Origin: Roseburia sp.
Lineage (GTDB): Bacteria > Bacillota > Clostridia > Lachnospirales > Lachnospiraceae
Reading direction: 5' to 3'
DNA length: 50,916 bases
Assembly (NCBI GenBank): GCA_023664725.1
Contig: JAMPFA010000009.1
Coordinates: 1 to 50,916 of the forward strand
Shown here: one piece after another, positions 17,757 to 27,332 of the stretch
Layout: each line of letters opens with the position of its first letter
Position numbering within the stretch: the first letter of the stretch is position 1
The notes under the pieces: model-generated
Told to the model about the DNA's origin: nothing
The model's input: only the letters and a program-made list of their open reading frames with translations
The model's database searches: none
Position numbers and translations under genes: made by a program

Positions 17757-17800
17757 TCCCCGCATTTGTCCTGTTTTCCGGGTACGGATGCGGGGAATAT
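17757..17800. terminator. Bidirectional terminator between convergent genes
   Basis: CCCCGCAT (17758-17765) pairs with ATGCGGGG (17788-17795), with AT-rich flanks. On the minus strand the stem is followed by ATAATTTTTT, a good T run for the gene ending at 17841. On the plus strand the tail is weaker. Confidence 0.75.
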
Positions 17801-17840
17801 ATTTGCCGTATAACTGTGTGATGCGTATTGCCCTTCCAAT

Positions 17841-19739
17841 TTATTGGGAAGCAGGCATGTTTTTTCGTATAAATTGCAGAAATTCATCTTTGGGAAGGGG
17901 TTTGGAAAAATAGTATCCCTGGATATATCCGATATTCAGCCGTTCCATAGTCTCACAGGCTTCTTTTGTCTCAATACCTTCGGATACAATCTCCAGCTTC
18001 ATTCCGTGGATCATATGCATTGCCGCATCCATTACATATCTTGCCTTGTCATTTTCAAAGTATGCCTGGGTCATGGAGCGGTCAAATTTTACAATAGAAA
18101 CAGGCATCTCCACAATGTAGTTCAGATTGGACTGCCCTGTTCCAAAGTCATCCAGTGAAAAACTGACACCGTAGTTCAAAAGCATATTCATATTTTCCAG
18201 CAATGTCTTTTTGGCATTGGAGGAGGCGGACTCCGTAATCTCAAGGTTAATCTGAGAGGGATTCACATGGAAAATATTCATAGTGCGGATATAATCAGAA
18301 GCCAGATGATCATAAGCACACTGAACCATAGACAGATTTACTTCTATATAATGCAGCCCGTACTGTTCAATATTATTTTCCTTTATAAACTGGCAGACCT
18401 TCTTAAAAACGATTTTCCCAAGTTTAATGATCATGCCGTTTCTTTCCGCAATAGGAATAAATTTTCCTGGGGGAACCAGGTTTCCCTTTTCATCCCGGAT
18501 GCGGACCAACGCTTCGGCAGAAGTAAAACGCTGTTCCCTGGTAGAGTAGATCGGCTGGTAAAACACTTCCACGGCATCGCGGTTGATGGCGCTGATCATC
18601 AGTTCTTCCATGGATTTTTCCTGGATCATTTGATCCACTACACTCTGGTTTACCAGGCAGAAGGTATGGTCTTTTAAAAGATTCTGTCTTGCATAGCGCA
18701 GGAACGACAATAATTCTTCTTCGGAGTGGGCAATGGAAGAGTCGGGGATGTAAATCCATGCTGCGCGGACAGTGGAGGAATAATCCTTTCCCCAGCCCTG
18801 TTCAAATTTATGGTCGATCATCTGCTTTGTTGTGTCAGCATCGTATTTATTTTTAAAAATAAGAATAACCTCTTCGTCTGCATTTTTAAATACACAGGTG
18901 TTCTTTAAAGAGTCCAGAAAATTTGCCAGCTCTATGCGGGTCTGTTCCTGGGAATCTGCGTTTAAGTTCTGGGTGTAGGAGTAATTCAGCACAAGGGACA
19001 ATAACGTAAATGATTCCTTATCCCCATAGAGCTGCCTTAAATATTGGAGCAGGGCATTCCGGTTGAAAAGTCCTGTCCGGCGGTCAATATTGGCTTCGGG
19101 ATTTTCCAGGGAAAGGTAGATGATCATAATTCCAAGAGCGCCAGCATAACCCACAATTAAAAGCTCATTATGTAAAAGCTGGATGAATGCTGCAATTGCC
19201 CACAAGAGAAGCCAGACCCACACGGCATGAATCCTTCTTTTGTTCAGAAAGCGCTTGTTCCTTGCCGTCTGATACACCAGAAGCAGCATATACAATGCGA
19301 CGAAAATGTAGGTGGCGGTAACGCTGGGGCCTTCCGTGTAGAGCACAACGCCCGTTTCGTTTTCATGGTACCGGATCGGAAGCAAAAAGATGATCAGAGA
19401 ATCAATTGCCCCGAAGGTAAGGCAGAAGTACTGGATTTTCTTTGTGGAAATTTTCGTGGAATAAATATCAGAGCACACATAAATCATTGCAAATACTACG
19501 GTAAGGGGAAGGGTTACAATGTAAAACTTAGCCACAAACGCTACAAACCAGGAGGGCAGTATAGCTCTGCGGTCAATAACAATGATAGAGGAAATGTCCA
19601 GGCACAGGCACAAAATCGCACAGCAGGCAAGACGGAAAAAAGCCTGCTCTGTGTGCAGATGTACTTTTTTCTGTCTCCTGAAAAAATATAATAATACCAA
19701 TATCATAACGATGCCGCAGCATTGGGCAAGTGCACTCAT
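17841..19739 (-). CDS. Membrane cyclic-di-GMP phosphodiesterase (degenerate GGDEF plus EAL)
   Basis: A 632-residue protein that should hydrolyse cyclic di-GMP at the membrane. The N-terminal ~215 residues hold seven or so hydrophobic segments. A GGDEF-like domain follows whose active-site motif reads NADEE, so it should not make the nucleotide. The EAL domain (about residues 375-625) looks active: SAEALVRI, EVNLS, ITESA, DDFGTG, KFDRS, SEGIET and QGYYFSKP all agree with catalytic members. It stands alone on the minus strand, with the bidirectional terminator downstream. Likely targets are motility or adhesion. Confidence 0.93.
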   Translation of the reverse strand: MSALAQCCGIVMILVLLYFFRRQKKVHLHTEQAFFRLACCAILCLCLDISSIIVIDRRAILPSWFVAFVAKFYIVTLPLTVVFAMIYVCSDIYSTKISTKKIQYFCLTFGAIDSLIIFLLPIRYHENETGVVLYTEGPSVTATYIFVALYMLLLVYQTARNKRFLNKRRIHAVWVWLLLWAIAAFIQLLHNELLIVGYAGALGIMIIYLSLENPEANIDRRTGLFNRNALLQYLRQLYGDKESFTLLSLVLNYSYTQNLNADSQEQTRIELANFLDSLKNTCVFKNADEEVILIFKNKYDADTTKQMIDHKFEQGWGKDYSSTVRAAWIYIPDSSIAHSEEELLSFLRYARQNLLKDHTFCLVNQSVVDQMIQEKSMEELMISAINRDAVEVFYQPIYSTREQRFTSAEALVRIRDEKGNLVPPGKFIPIAERNGMIIKLGKIVFKKVCQFIKENNIEQYGLHYIEVNLSMVQCAYDHLASDYIRTMNIFHVNPSQINLEITESASSNAKKTLLENMNMLLNYGVSFSLDDFGTGQSNLNYIVEMPVSIVKFDRSMTQAYFENDKARYVMDAAMHMIHGMKLEIVSEGIETKEACETMERLNIGYIQGYYFSKPLPKDEFLQFIRKNMPASQ

Positions 19740-19817
19740 AACTCCCGTCTCCTTATATGAAAAAATAGTGTATATATAATTCTATTTTACAATATTTGGC
19801 AAGGAGAAACAAGAAAA

Positions 19818-19862
19818 AAAAAGAGAATCAAAAGTATAAAAAAGCATATCTTGATTCTCCTT
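19818..19862 (-). terminator. Rho-independent terminator of the chemoreceptor gene
   Basis: On the minus strand AAGGAGAATCAA pairs with TTGATTCTCTTT around an AT-rich loop, followed by a long T run. Confidence 0.85.
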
Positions 19863-19866
19863 TTCT

Positions 19867-21567
19867 TCAGGATAAAAAGGACTTTAAATTTTGATTTAAA
19901 TTCTCTGACAGATCTGTCAGATCGGAGGTAAGGGAAGTCATGCCGTTGATCTCCTGCTTCATTTTACCTGTTATCTCTGCCGTTTCTTCTGCCACGCCTA
20001 CATTGGCCTGGGAGGACTCTTCCAGCTCCTTTATGACGACAGACATATTATCTTTTGTCTGGTTCATGGTAGAAATGCTTATCTGCATGTTGTTTTCCTG
20101 GTCTGTCAAAGAAGTAATACTGTTGTTTAGTGCGTCAAAGATTTCTTTTGTCCGGGAAACTTTTTCCCTCTGGGAGTTTAACACGTCATCTATCGCACTC
20201 ATGGCAAGAAGATTTCCCTCTGTCTTTTCCACAAGATCCTGAATATTTTTTCCAATCTGTGAGGCGGAGTTGTTGGATTCTTCCGCCAGTTTTTGAATCT
20301 GCTGTGCTACCACAGCGAAGCCTTTTCCAGCCTCTCCTGCCCTTGCCGCTTCGATGCTGGCATTTAAAGCCAAAAGGTTTGTCTCCTCCGCAATATTTGT
20401 AATGTAGTCCGTGATGCTTCGGATCTGGTTTACCGACTCATTGGTGGCATCTGACTGGCCTCGGATACCTACCATGGTCTCCTGAGCCTGTCTGCTGCTC
20501 TCCTCCAGATCCTGTAAAATAACGGCGCTTTCTTTGGACATCTCCATCATCTCATGGGAAACCTGATTGATGCCCTCAATCTGCTTGAGCATTTCATCAA
20601 TGGCAAACTTCGTGGCGTCCACATCATCGGAAGCCTGTCCTGTTCCGTCTTTTTGTCGGGTGGCTGTATTTTTGATCTTTTCCACATGTTCACTCATGGT
20701 AAAGGCGGCTTCTGTGGTATTTTCCGATGTAACGTTCAGTCGTTCTACTGCTTCTGTCAGCTTTACCGTGCCATGCTGGAGGTTATTTAAGATATCATAG
20801 ATTTTAACCCTTAACTTCTCCGTGGAGGAAGCCAGATCCCCAAATTCATCTTTCCGGTTAATCTTTACCAGACGTTCATCGGAAAACTCTCCCCCTGACA
20901 CCTGGGCAAGTACCCTTCTGACATCGTGAAGGACCTTTGTCAGTCCACCGATATAGAAATAAATGAAACTTCCAACAAAAATCAAAATCACCAATGCAAT
21001 GATAAGGCTGATCAAAATGTAACGTCTGATGATTCCGTCTATTTCCGCAGTGGACACAGAAGCCATTAGAGCGCCGATTACCGTACCGTCTCCCGGCTGT
21101 AAAATAGGAATGATATAGGCATGGCACAATTTATTGTCAATCTCTATTTTTTTGTACCAAAGCTGGGCTCCCTGCATAAGGGTATAATTTGTGATATTTT
21201 CCCCGGTTTTCATTCCGTACCAGCGTTCTCCTTCGTCACTCAAAATAGAAGTCATAACGGCAGTGTCCCCGAAAAAGAATGTGGTGTCAATCCCTGTCTG
21301 TTCCTTTAGGTCATCTACAACGGAAGTCTCCTCCGATATGTTAAAATTCATGCCCCTCCAGACATTTCCGTCTGCTTTCAGACCATAGTCTCCGTACCCC
21401 TGGCTGTTATAGAGGTTCATTGCCGCTAATGCGCTGGATTTCAGGCTGTTTTTTGTCTCTTTATACATACCGTTCTCAAACTGGAAAAGACCGATTGAGA
21501 GTAACAAAATTCCGAACACCAGCATGGAAAAGCTGTATAGGGCAAACATTTTCTGTTTAAATTTCAT
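19867..21567 (-). CDS. Methyl-accepting chemotaxis protein
   Basis: A 566-residue transmembrane chemoreceptor. It has an N-terminal membrane helix (about 9-28), an extracellular single-Cache-like domain of ~145 residues, a second membrane helix (about 183-210), a HAMP domain, and a long coiled-coil signalling domain. The conserved hairpin tip for CheA/CheW contact reads [21 protein letters not shown]. It starts only 11 bases after a ribose-binding-like lipoprotein gene, suggesting the lipoprotein delivers a ligand to this receptor. It implies a functional Che system elsewhere in the genome. Confidence 0.95.
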   Translation of the reverse strand: MKFKQKMFALYSFSMLVFGILLLSIGLFQFENGMYKETKNSLKSSALAAMNLYNSQGYGDYGLKADGNVWRGMNFNISEETSVVDDLKEQTGIDTTFFFGDTAVMTSILSDEGERWYGMKTGENITNYTLMQGAQLWYKKIEIDNKLCHAYIIPILQPGDGTVIGALMASVSTAEIDGIIRRYILISLIIALVILIFVGSFIYFYIGGLTKVLHDVRRVLAQVSGGEFSDERLVKINRKDEFGDLASSTEKLRVKIYDILNNLQHGTVKLTEAVERLNVTSENTTEAAFTMSEHVEKIKNTATRQKDGTGQASDDVDATKFAIDEMLKQIEGINQVSHEMMEMSKESAVILQDLEESSRQAQETMVGIRGQSDATNESVNQIRSITDYITNIAEETNLLALNASIEAARAGEAGKGFAVVAQQIQKLAEESNNSASQIGKNIQDLVEKTEGNLLAMSAIDDVLNSQREKVSRTKEIFDALNNSITSLTDQENNMQISISTMNQTKDNMSVVIKELEESSQANVGVAEETAEITGKMKQEINGMTSLTSDLTDLSENLNQNLKSFLS

Positions 21568-21578
21568 ATGTTTTCTCC

Positions 21579-22643
21579 TTACATGGAATCTCTGGTGATC
21601 ACCGTGACTCCCGTGTCTGTTTTTGTGTTGGTGTCGGTATATGTGCCCTCCAATGCACCGACGGCGATTGTCAGTCCGTCGTGTCCCATAGTCTTTGGAT
21701 TCTGCTGCATCGTGGCATAGACAACGCCCTCCGCTACCAGAGAAAGTATGGCATCCGAAGTGTCAAATCCTACGATAGTGCTCTCTGCTCCCGATTCCTT
21801 TACGGCTTCTCCAATTGCCACGGAAGTTCCCTCATTGGTTCCAAAAAATCCCACATAATTGTCGCTAAGACCAAGATTAACGGCATTTTTTACGTTAGAG
21901 ACATCATCTTGCATATAAATTGTGTCTGAAAGTATAAAATCTGTTCCTTCAAAGGCGGAGCGAAACCCCATTTCCCTCGCCACGCAGGAAGCAGTGTCCG
22001 CAGTTACTCCCATCACGCCGATGGTTCCGCTTGAGATTCCCTTGGATTCTAGGGCTTTTTTCATACTCTCCCCGGCGGTTGCTCCTGCAGCTTCATTGTC
22101 TGTTGCAAGAGAAGAGACACAATCAAATGTCGCAGAACTGTCTACGTAGACAATTTTACATCCTGCATTGGAAGCCTTTTCTAAACTGTCATTTACACCT
22201 TCCGGACTGTTAGCCGCAATCAAAATTGCATCAGCGCCCTCCGCTGCTGCCTGGTCGATACATGCACTCTGCAGAGCGTCATCGTGGGAATCCGGACCGA
22301 TCCACTTATATGTAATGTTTCCAAGTTCAGCTGCCGCACTCCGGCATCCTTCGTCGATGGACTGCCAGTAGCTGTCCGCCAGGTCCATAGTGATCAGATA
22401 AACCGTGTAGGCGTTTCCGGAACCTGACTGAGGTGCAGAAGTTTCACTGTCGGCAGCAGGAGATTGGGTTGTGTTTGTTTCTTTCTGGGAATTGTCGAAA
22501 GTCCCTGCTTTCTGAGATGTGGAATTGACGGACGACTGCAGGGGTTGTTCGGGCATAATGATTTCAGGTGTGGTAGATGAGCCGCATCCGGACAGCAAAG
22601 CACCTGTAAGAAAAAGCCCCACCAATTTACTTATTTTCCGCAT
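21579..22643 (-). CDS. Orphan sugar-type solute-binding lipoprotein
   Basis: A 354-residue Peripla_BP_4 (RbsB-like) protein. The signal peptide ends in a lipobox, GALLSGC, so Cys20 should be lipidated and the protein held on the outer face of the membrane. After a Ser/Thr/Gln-rich linker the ribose-binding fold begins at [15 protein letters not shown], with [24 protein letters not shown] and [12 protein letters not shown] motifs. No permease or ATPase gene is adjacent. The next gene, 11 bases on, is a chemoreceptor, so sensing fits better than uptake. The ligand is unknown; a pentose, hexose or autoinducer-2-like sugar is possible. Confidence 0.9.
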   Translation of the reverse strand: MRKISKLVGLFLTGALLSGCGSSTTPEIIMPEQPLQSSVNSTSQKAGTFDNSQKETNTTQSPAADSETSAPQSGSGNAYTVYLITMDLADSYWQSIDEGCRSAAAELGNITYKWIGPDSHDDALQSACIDQAAAEGADAILIAANSPEGVNDSLEKASNAGCKIVYVDSSATFDCVSSLATDNEAAGATAGESMKKALESKGISSGTIGVMGVTADTASCVAREMGFRSAFEGTDFILSDTIYMQDDVSNVKNAVNLGLSDNYVGFFGTNEGTSVAIGEAVKESGAESTIVGFDTSDAILSLVAEGVVYATMQQNPKTMGHDGLTIAVGALEGTYTDTNTKTDTGVTVITRDSM

Positions 22644-22775
22644 TTTTAATCCTCCAATATGGCTGATTTCCTGATTTGTCTACATTATAGATATTTTGTC
22701 AGGAATAGTCTATATAAGTTTATTGAGGAAAATGGTAAATTATTGTGGGGCATATACTTATAGAAATTTTAAAGT

Positions 22776-23687
22776 TTAAGCACGCTCTTCCATAGCATGG
22801 ATCAGTTCAACGATCAGTTCATGGGTGGGAGCAGAAACACCGCATTTTTTGGAAGCTCTCACCACGGAACCGCTGATGGTTTCCACTTCTGTCTTTCTTT
22901 TTTCCCGCAAATCTGCACAGATAGAAGTAATGCCGTCGGGAGAGTTTAAGGAGGTTTTCTTTACCTTATCCATAATCTCTGTCTCGTCCGCCGAAAGCCC
23001 TAACCCGTGGGCAACTTCCGCCGCCTCGTGGATCAGTCTGGAAGCGATATTCCAGGCGTGTGTATTGTTTGCAATAAATCCCATAGGCACCTGAAGCACT
23101 CCTGTCAGGGCACTTAAAGAAACATTGGTAAAAAGCTTATCCCAGATAAGCTGCTGGATGTTCTCGTGGATGTGTCCTTTAAAACCGCAGTCATCCAAAG
23201 TGTCTTTCAGTTTGGGAAGAAAGTCCTTGGTATCCTCCACCAGCATGCCGATATTGGTATTTCCCACACCGCCACGGCGGATATATCCCGGGGCAAGCAC
23301 TGCGCCGTTGTCCTCAGTGGTGCCTATGATAATATGATTTTCCGGAACATATTCTGATAAGATATCTTCATGTCCGGAGCCATTCTGCAAAGTCATAAGG
23401 TAGGTATTGCTCCCAATGATCTGCCTGTTGCTGTTTAAGGCAGCCTTAGAAAAGATCGCCTTAACAAAGAGGATCACCAAATCCATAGGCTCAAGACCCT
23501 CTGTGGAAGTCACGGCAGTGGGGTGATAGACAACATCCTGCCCGTCTTCCAGCAAAGTCAGACCATTTTTGTTGATTTCATCCACAACCGCCTGGTTAGT
23601 GTCAACCAGATATACTTCATTTTTCAGGGAAAGGTGCCCGCCATAGATAGAGCCCATGGCGCCGGCACCGATTACCGCAATTTTCAT
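22776..23687 (-). CDS. 2-dehydropantoate 2-reductase family protein
   Basis: A 303-residue ketopantoate-reductase-family enzyme. The N-terminal Rossmann motif is VIGAGAMGSIYGGHLS, and the C-terminal domain holds the expected catalytic Lys region (LIWDKLFTNVSLSALTG). True PanE reduces ketopantoate to pantoate with NADPH. Here the gene sits 20 bases downstream of a cyclase-family hydrolase and across from a sugar-acid cluster, so it may instead reduce a pathway-specific 2-keto acid. The family is secure; the pantothenate role is uncertain, hence no symbol. Confidence 0.88.
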   Translation of the reverse strand: MKIAVIGAGAMGSIYGGHLSLKNEVYLVDTNQAVVDEINKNGLTLLEDGQDVVYHPTAVTSTEGLEPMDLVILFVKAIFSKAALNSNRQIIGSNTYLMTLQNGSGHEDILSEYVPENHIIIGTTEDNGAVLAPGYIRRGGVGNTNIGMLVEDTKDFLPKLKDTLDDCGFKGHIHENIQQLIWDKLFTNVSLSALTGVLQVPMGFIANNTHAWNIASRLIHEAAEVAHGLGLSADETEIMDKVKKTSLNSPDGITSICADLREKRKTEVETISGSVVRASKKCGVSAPTHELIVELIHAMEERA

Positions 23688-23707
23688 GTACTGACCTCCT
23701 CTTTTAA

Positions 23708-24394
23708 TTAATTGGAAAACTCTGCCAGTCCCTCAATGGCATATGCACGGATCGGACAGGAATCCAGACCTTTGATGGGAAGAGGAGAGTATGACATAAA
23801 GAAAGTATCTGTTGTCAGCTCATCCAGGTTCTTTAACACCTCTAAGAATACGCAGTTTACCTCCATCAAAACATCATGAAAAGCGCATACGTCCGTATTG
23901 TTGCTCTCGATGGAAACGCCGTCTCCAAAGCCTACACATTTCACTTTTTTATCCCGGAACCACTCTGCAGTCTCACGGCAGACAAAGAGACGTTTGTCTT
24001 TCTCTGTGTTGGTATCCGGTGTGAAGGGAGCCAGTTTCATAGGAGAATCAATGATCACGATATCTCCCTCTTTTACACGGCTGCCGCATGCCTTGTCAAG
24101 GTCTGCCCCGGTGATCTTGTGGTTTGGCTCACATCCCTCGATATTTACATAGATAGCTCTGCCCATAAATGTGGTAATTGGAAGAGCCTGTACATCTGCC
24201 CAGTCGTCATTGTGGTGGTAAGGACACTCTACATGTGTGCCCAGGTGGCTGGTCAAGTCCATAATTGTGTGGAAGTCAGGAATAGGCCCCCCTGTGTTAA
24301 AACGTGTCAATCCACATCTTCTGCTCTCTGTCTTCGGATCCAGAACTTTTGTAAGATCCACTACCCGTAAATTCCCCATTTGATATACGCTCAT
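23708..24394 (-). CDS. Cyclase family protein (kynurenine formamidase-like hydrolase)
   Basis: A 228-residue metal-dependent hydrolase of the PF04199 cyclase family. The metal-binding signature is HLGTHVECPYHH (family pattern HxGTHxDxPxH, here Glu for Asp). The ordered helper motifs GDIVIIDS and CVGFGDGVSIES are also present. Members hydrolyse formamides, lactams or lactones, and a lactonase would fit a sugar-acid pathway; that is inference. The start at 24394 has AGGAGG 9 bases upstream and an excellent promoter with a GntR-type palindrome in its spacer. A longer frame to 24511 would run through that promoter and is rejected. Confidence 0.88.
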   Translation of the reverse strand: MSVYQMGNLRVVDLTKVLDPKTESRRCGLTRFNTGGPIPDFHTIMDLTSHLGTHVECPYHHNDDWADVQALPITTFMGRAIYVNIEGCEPNHKITGADLDKACGSRVKEGDIVIIDSPMKLAPFTPDTNTEKDKRLFVCRETAEWFRDKKVKCVGFGDGVSIESNNTDVCAFHDVLMEVNCVFLEVLKNLDELTTDTFFMSYSPLPIKGLDSCPIRAYAIEGLAEFSN

Positions 24395-24427
24395 AATAAT
24401 ACCTCCTAATGTATGTTTGATGATTAT

Positions 24428-24458
24428 GATTATACAGTATACCGGTATACCGGTCAAG
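24428..24458 (-). promoter_or_regulatory. Promoter with GntR-type operator in its spacer
   Basis: On the minus strand TTGACC (24457-24452), 17 bases, TATAAT (24434-24429). The spacer is filled by two overlapping perfect palindromes, GTATACCGGTATAC (24437-24450) and ACCGGTATACCGGT (24441-24454). The GTATAC core resembles sites of FCD-type GntR regulators, and such a regulator starts divergently at 24567. Binding here would block the -35/-10 contact. Confidence 0.78.
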
Positions 24459-24566
24459 ACTTTTTTGCCATTGACAGAAAACTTAAGGTAAAGTATCATA
24501 TATTTATTCAAAACGGTTTAGAAAAAATGTAGTTTTTTCACAGAAAACAAAGGAGTGGAGAAATCC

Positions 24567-25223
24567 GTGGATACAAAGAGTCCTTTGCAGATACAGGCCT
24601 ATGAGTATCTGAAAGATTTGATATTATCCGGCAAGCTTTTGCCTGATGTTTTATATTCAGAGACTAGAATGTCAGCAGAGATCGGAATTTCAAGAACCCC
24701 GATGAGAGAGGCAATCCAGTGTTTAAGCCAGGATGGTTACATAGACGTGATACCAAGCAGAGGTTTTCGTGTGCGCCAGTTAAACCAGAGTGATATGTTG
24801 GAAACTATACAGGTCCGCTGTGCCATAGAAGGTTTTTGTGTGCATATGATCGCAAAAGAGGTTCGCACTCCAAAAGGGCAGAGCTTACTGACAAATCTTA
24901 AGAAGCTTCTGGATAAGCAGGAAAAGGCATTGCAGGGAAAAAGAGAAGAGATGGTTTTAAAATATTTTATGGAATATGACCATCAATTTCACATGAGCAT
25001 GATAAACTATGCCCAGAATAAAGAATTTGAACAGACCCTAGAGCGTCTGATGTATCTGATCCATCTCACAACAGTGGGCGCATTGTCGGTTCCCGGACGG
25101 ATTGAGAGTACATTTAAGGAGCATCAGGATTTTTTTGCGGCACTGGAACAAGGAGACGGAGAGAAAGCATATCATCTGTTGATACAGCATCTTATGGCAC
25201 CACTTTCCATGGAGATCGTTTAG
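24567..25223 (+). CDS. GntR family regulator (FadR/FCD subfamily)
   Basis: A 218-residue transcription factor. Residues ~5-70 form the winged helix-turn-helix (ILSGKLLPDVLYSETRMSAE, ISRTPMREAIQCLSQDGYI) and the rest is an all-helical FCD effector domain with His residues placed for a metal or carboxylate ligand (EYDHQFHMSMIN). FCD regulators usually respond to organic or sugar acids, which suits the neighbouring cluster. GTG 24567 is chosen because AAAGGAGTGGAG lies just upstream; an earlier in-frame GTG at 24555 overlaps that site. The likely operator is at 24437-24454. LacI follows after 12 bases. Confidence 0.9.
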   Translation: MDTKSPLQIQAYEYLKDLILSGKLLPDVLYSETRMSAEIGISRTPMREAIQCLSQDGYIDVIPSRGFRVRQLNQSDMLETIQVRCAIEGFCVHMIAKEVRTPKGQSLLTNLKKLLDKQEKALQGKREEMVLKYFMEYDHQFHMSMINYAQNKEFEQTLERLMYLIHLTTVGALSVPGRIESTFKEHQDFFAALEQGDGEKAYHLLIQHLMAPLSMEIV

Positions 25224-25235
25224 GGGGAATCTGGT

Positions 25236-26228
25236 ATGACGATTTACGATATTGCCAAAGAGGCCGGGGTGGCGGCAAGCACCGTATCCCGTGTCATTAA
25301 CGATAAACCGGGGATAAAGAAAGAGACCAGAGAGCGAATACAAAAGCTTCTGGAAAAATATGACTATACCCCTGACGCTGCGGCACGGGGACTCGTTATG
25401 CAGTCCACCAGGATAATCGGGATCCTTATCGTGGATATCCGTGTCACCCACCATGTGAACAGCGCCTTTGTCATTGAGCAGGAGCTGGCAAAAAAAGGCT
25501 ACTGCTGCATTACCATGGGAACAGGTCCAAGCGATGAGATGAAGGAAGAATATATACGGATCCTCCAGCAGCGCAGAGTGGAGGGCGTTATTTTGATGGG
25601 CTCCAGTTATATGACGGAGACAATCAAAAAAAACATCAAAGACCACCTGTCCAATGTCCCTGTGGTAATGGTCAACGGATATCTGGATCTGCCCAATGTC
25701 TCCGGCGTCATTGTGGATGAAGATATGGGCGTCTACAAATGTGTGGATTTTCTTATCGAAAAAGAAAAAGAAAAAATCGCTTTTGCCCTGGATTCCGTGT
25801 CACCTTCCAACAGGAAAAAATTCCAGGGATACAAAGATGGAATGAAAAAACACGGATACGGCCAAGAGAATCTGTGGGTATATGACTGCAGGGAGAGCAC
25901 CGTTAGGGGAGGTTATGATGTCACGGTAAGGATATTAAAGGAGCATCCGGATGTGCAGGGGATTATCTACTCCATCGATCTGGTGGCAGTGGGCGGCGTC
26001 CGGGCTGCTTTTGATCTGGGGTTTGACGTCCCCGGACAGCTTGGTCTGATCGGGGTGGACAACAGCATATACGGGGAGATCTGTATGCCAAAGCTCACCA
26101 CGTTAAACAATAAGATGGAAGAGATGAGCCAGGCTGCGGCAAATCTGCTGTATGCAGGGCTTCAGGGGAAGGTGCAGAATCAAAAGCTGATGCTGTACTC
26201 AGAAATAGTAGAGAGGGAAAGTACATAG
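25236..26228 (+). CDS. LacI family transcriptional regulator
   Basis: A 330-residue regulator with the LacI helix-turn-helix MTIYDIAKEAGVAASTVSRV, followed by the hinge (YTPDAAARGL) and a periplasmic-binding-protein-like effector domain. A typical perfect LacI-type palindrome stands about 1 kb downstream in front of the DlgD-like gene (27276-27287), the probable target. The ribosome binding site AGGGGGA precedes the ATG. It is in the same direction as and 12 bases after gntR, so both regulators are made together. The effector is probably a sugar acid of the pathway. Confidence 0.93.
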   Translation: MTIYDIAKEAGVAASTVSRVINDKPGIKKETRERIQKLLEKYDYTPDAAARGLVMQSTRIIGILIVDIRVTHHVNSAFVIEQELAKKGYCCITMGTGPSDEMKEEYIRILQQRRVEGVILMGSSYMTETIKKNIKDHLSNVPVVMVNGYLDLPNVSGVIVDEDMGVYKCVDFLIEKEKEKIAFALDSVSPSNRKKFQGYKDGMKKHGYGQENLWVYDCRESTVRGGYDVTVRILKEHPDVQGIIYSIDLVAVGGVRAAFDLGFDVPGQLGLIGVDNSIYGEICMPKLTTLNNKMEEMSQAAANLLYAGLQGKVQNQKLMLYSEIVEREST

Positions 26229-26265
26229 CGCATAGTAAAGGATTATGTGCTTTTGGGGGATAATT

Positions 26266-27177
26266 ATGGCGGATATATTGATAAAAGCAGGCTCTTTTGT
26301 GGCAATTATTATTTTAGGCTATGTCCTGCGGAAAGTTGGATTTTTTAAAGAAGAGGATTTTCATGTACTGGCAAAGATCGTATTAAAAATAACTATGCCC
26401 ATGGCAATCGTGTCCAATTTTGCAGGGGCGGTAGTGGAACCCTCCCTTTTGACTTTAAGCCTTCTGGGTCTTGGGGGAGGCATTCTTATGATCATCCTTG
26501 CCATGATCTTAACAATTGGAAAAAGCGGGGAAGAGCGGGCATTTCATATCCTCAATATGAGCGGTTACAACATCGGAAATTTCAGTATGCCCTTTGCACA
26601 GGGATTTTTGGGACCGGTGGGAGTGGTTGCCACCAGCCTTTTTGATGCGGGAAATGCCATTATTTGTCTGGGCGGCAGTTACAGCCTGGCATCTATGTCG
26701 GCAGATGGAAAGAAAAAAATTTCCGTGATGCCCATGGTGAAGACGCTGTTTAAGTCTATTCCCTTTGATATTTACCTGTTTATGACGGTGCTGTCTCTTC
26801 TCCACTTGACGATTCCCTCGCCGGTTTTGTCCTTTGCGGGTATCGTGGGAAATGCCAACGCATTTATGGCAATGCTGATGGTGGGGGTAGGTTTCAAATT
26901 GTCTGGCGACAAAAGCCAGATAGGAAAGATCGTGAAGATCATTCTGGTGAGATACGTGACAGCCATTATCCTCAGCTTGGGATTTTTCTATCTTCTGCCC
27001 TTTGGCCTGGAATACCGTCAGGCCCTGGCAATTCTGGTGTTCAGTCCCATAGCTTCTGCGGCTCCTGCTTTCACGGCGGAGATGAAAGGGGATTTCGGCC
27101 TTGCCAGCGCAGTAAACTCTGTGTCAATTGTAGTGAGTATAGTATTAATGACGGTTACATTGCTGCTTGTACTGTAA
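26266..27177 (+). CDS. AEC family transporter (auxin efflux carrier-like permease)
   Basis: A 303-residue membrane protein with about ten hydrophobic segments and the two-fold internal pattern of the AEC family (PF03547); NISGYNIGNFSMPF-like motif seen as MSGYNIGNFSMPFAQGFLG. Bacterial members carry malate, malonate and other carboxylates. ATG 26266 has GGGGGA 6 bases upstream and is preferred over an ATG 21 bases earlier. It lies between the regulators and the operator-promoter of the DlgD-like gene. A carboxylate carrier next to a TRAP carrier may serve export or exchange of a product; that is inference. Confidence 0.9.
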   Translation: MADILIKAGSFVAIIILGYVLRKVGFFKEEDFHVLAKIVLKITMPMAIVSNFAGAVVEPSLLTLSLLGLGGGILMIILAMILTIGKSGEERAFHILNMSGYNIGNFSMPFAQGFLGPVGVVATSLFDAGNAIICLGGSYSLASMSADGKKKISVMPMVKTLFKSIPFDIYLFMTVLSLLHLTIPSPVLSFAGIVGNANAFMAMLMVGVGFKLSGDKSQIGKIVKIILVRYVTAIILSLGFFYLLPFGLEYRQALAILVFSPIASAAPAFTAEMKGDFGLASAVNSVSIVVSIVLMTVTLLLVL

Positions 27178-27232
27178 TCGTATTGTGTATTACTCCTAAA
27201 ATTCAGATGGGAAATATGGAAAAAATATATAG

Positions 27233-27289
27233 TTGCAACAAAGAAAGAAGTATGCTATTATAATCTAAGCACATTGCAATCGATTGCGG
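27233..27289 (+). promoter_or_regulatory. Promoter and LacI operator of the dlgD operon
   Basis: TTGCAA (27233-27238) with TATTAT (27256-27261, 17-base spacer) or TATAAT (27259-27264, 20-base spacer) forms the promoter. A perfect 12-base palindrome GCAATCGATTGC (27276-27287), with the CG centre typical of LacI-family sites, lies 12-15 bases after the -10, over the transcription start. This is a classic repression position. Confidence 0.78.
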
Positions 27290-27332
27290 ACAATTTATGA
27301 TTCTACTTGTGCAGGGAAAGGTTGTAGATAGT

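Noticed and set aside
22776..23687. Calling this panE with a pantothenate role
   Set aside because: The family is clear, but no other pantothenate gene is nearby and the context is sugar-acid metabolism, so the symbol was left out.
24395..24511. A longer N-terminus for the cyclase-family gene
   Set aside because: It would translate the -35/-10 promoter and the GntR palindrome; AGGAGG lies before 24394.
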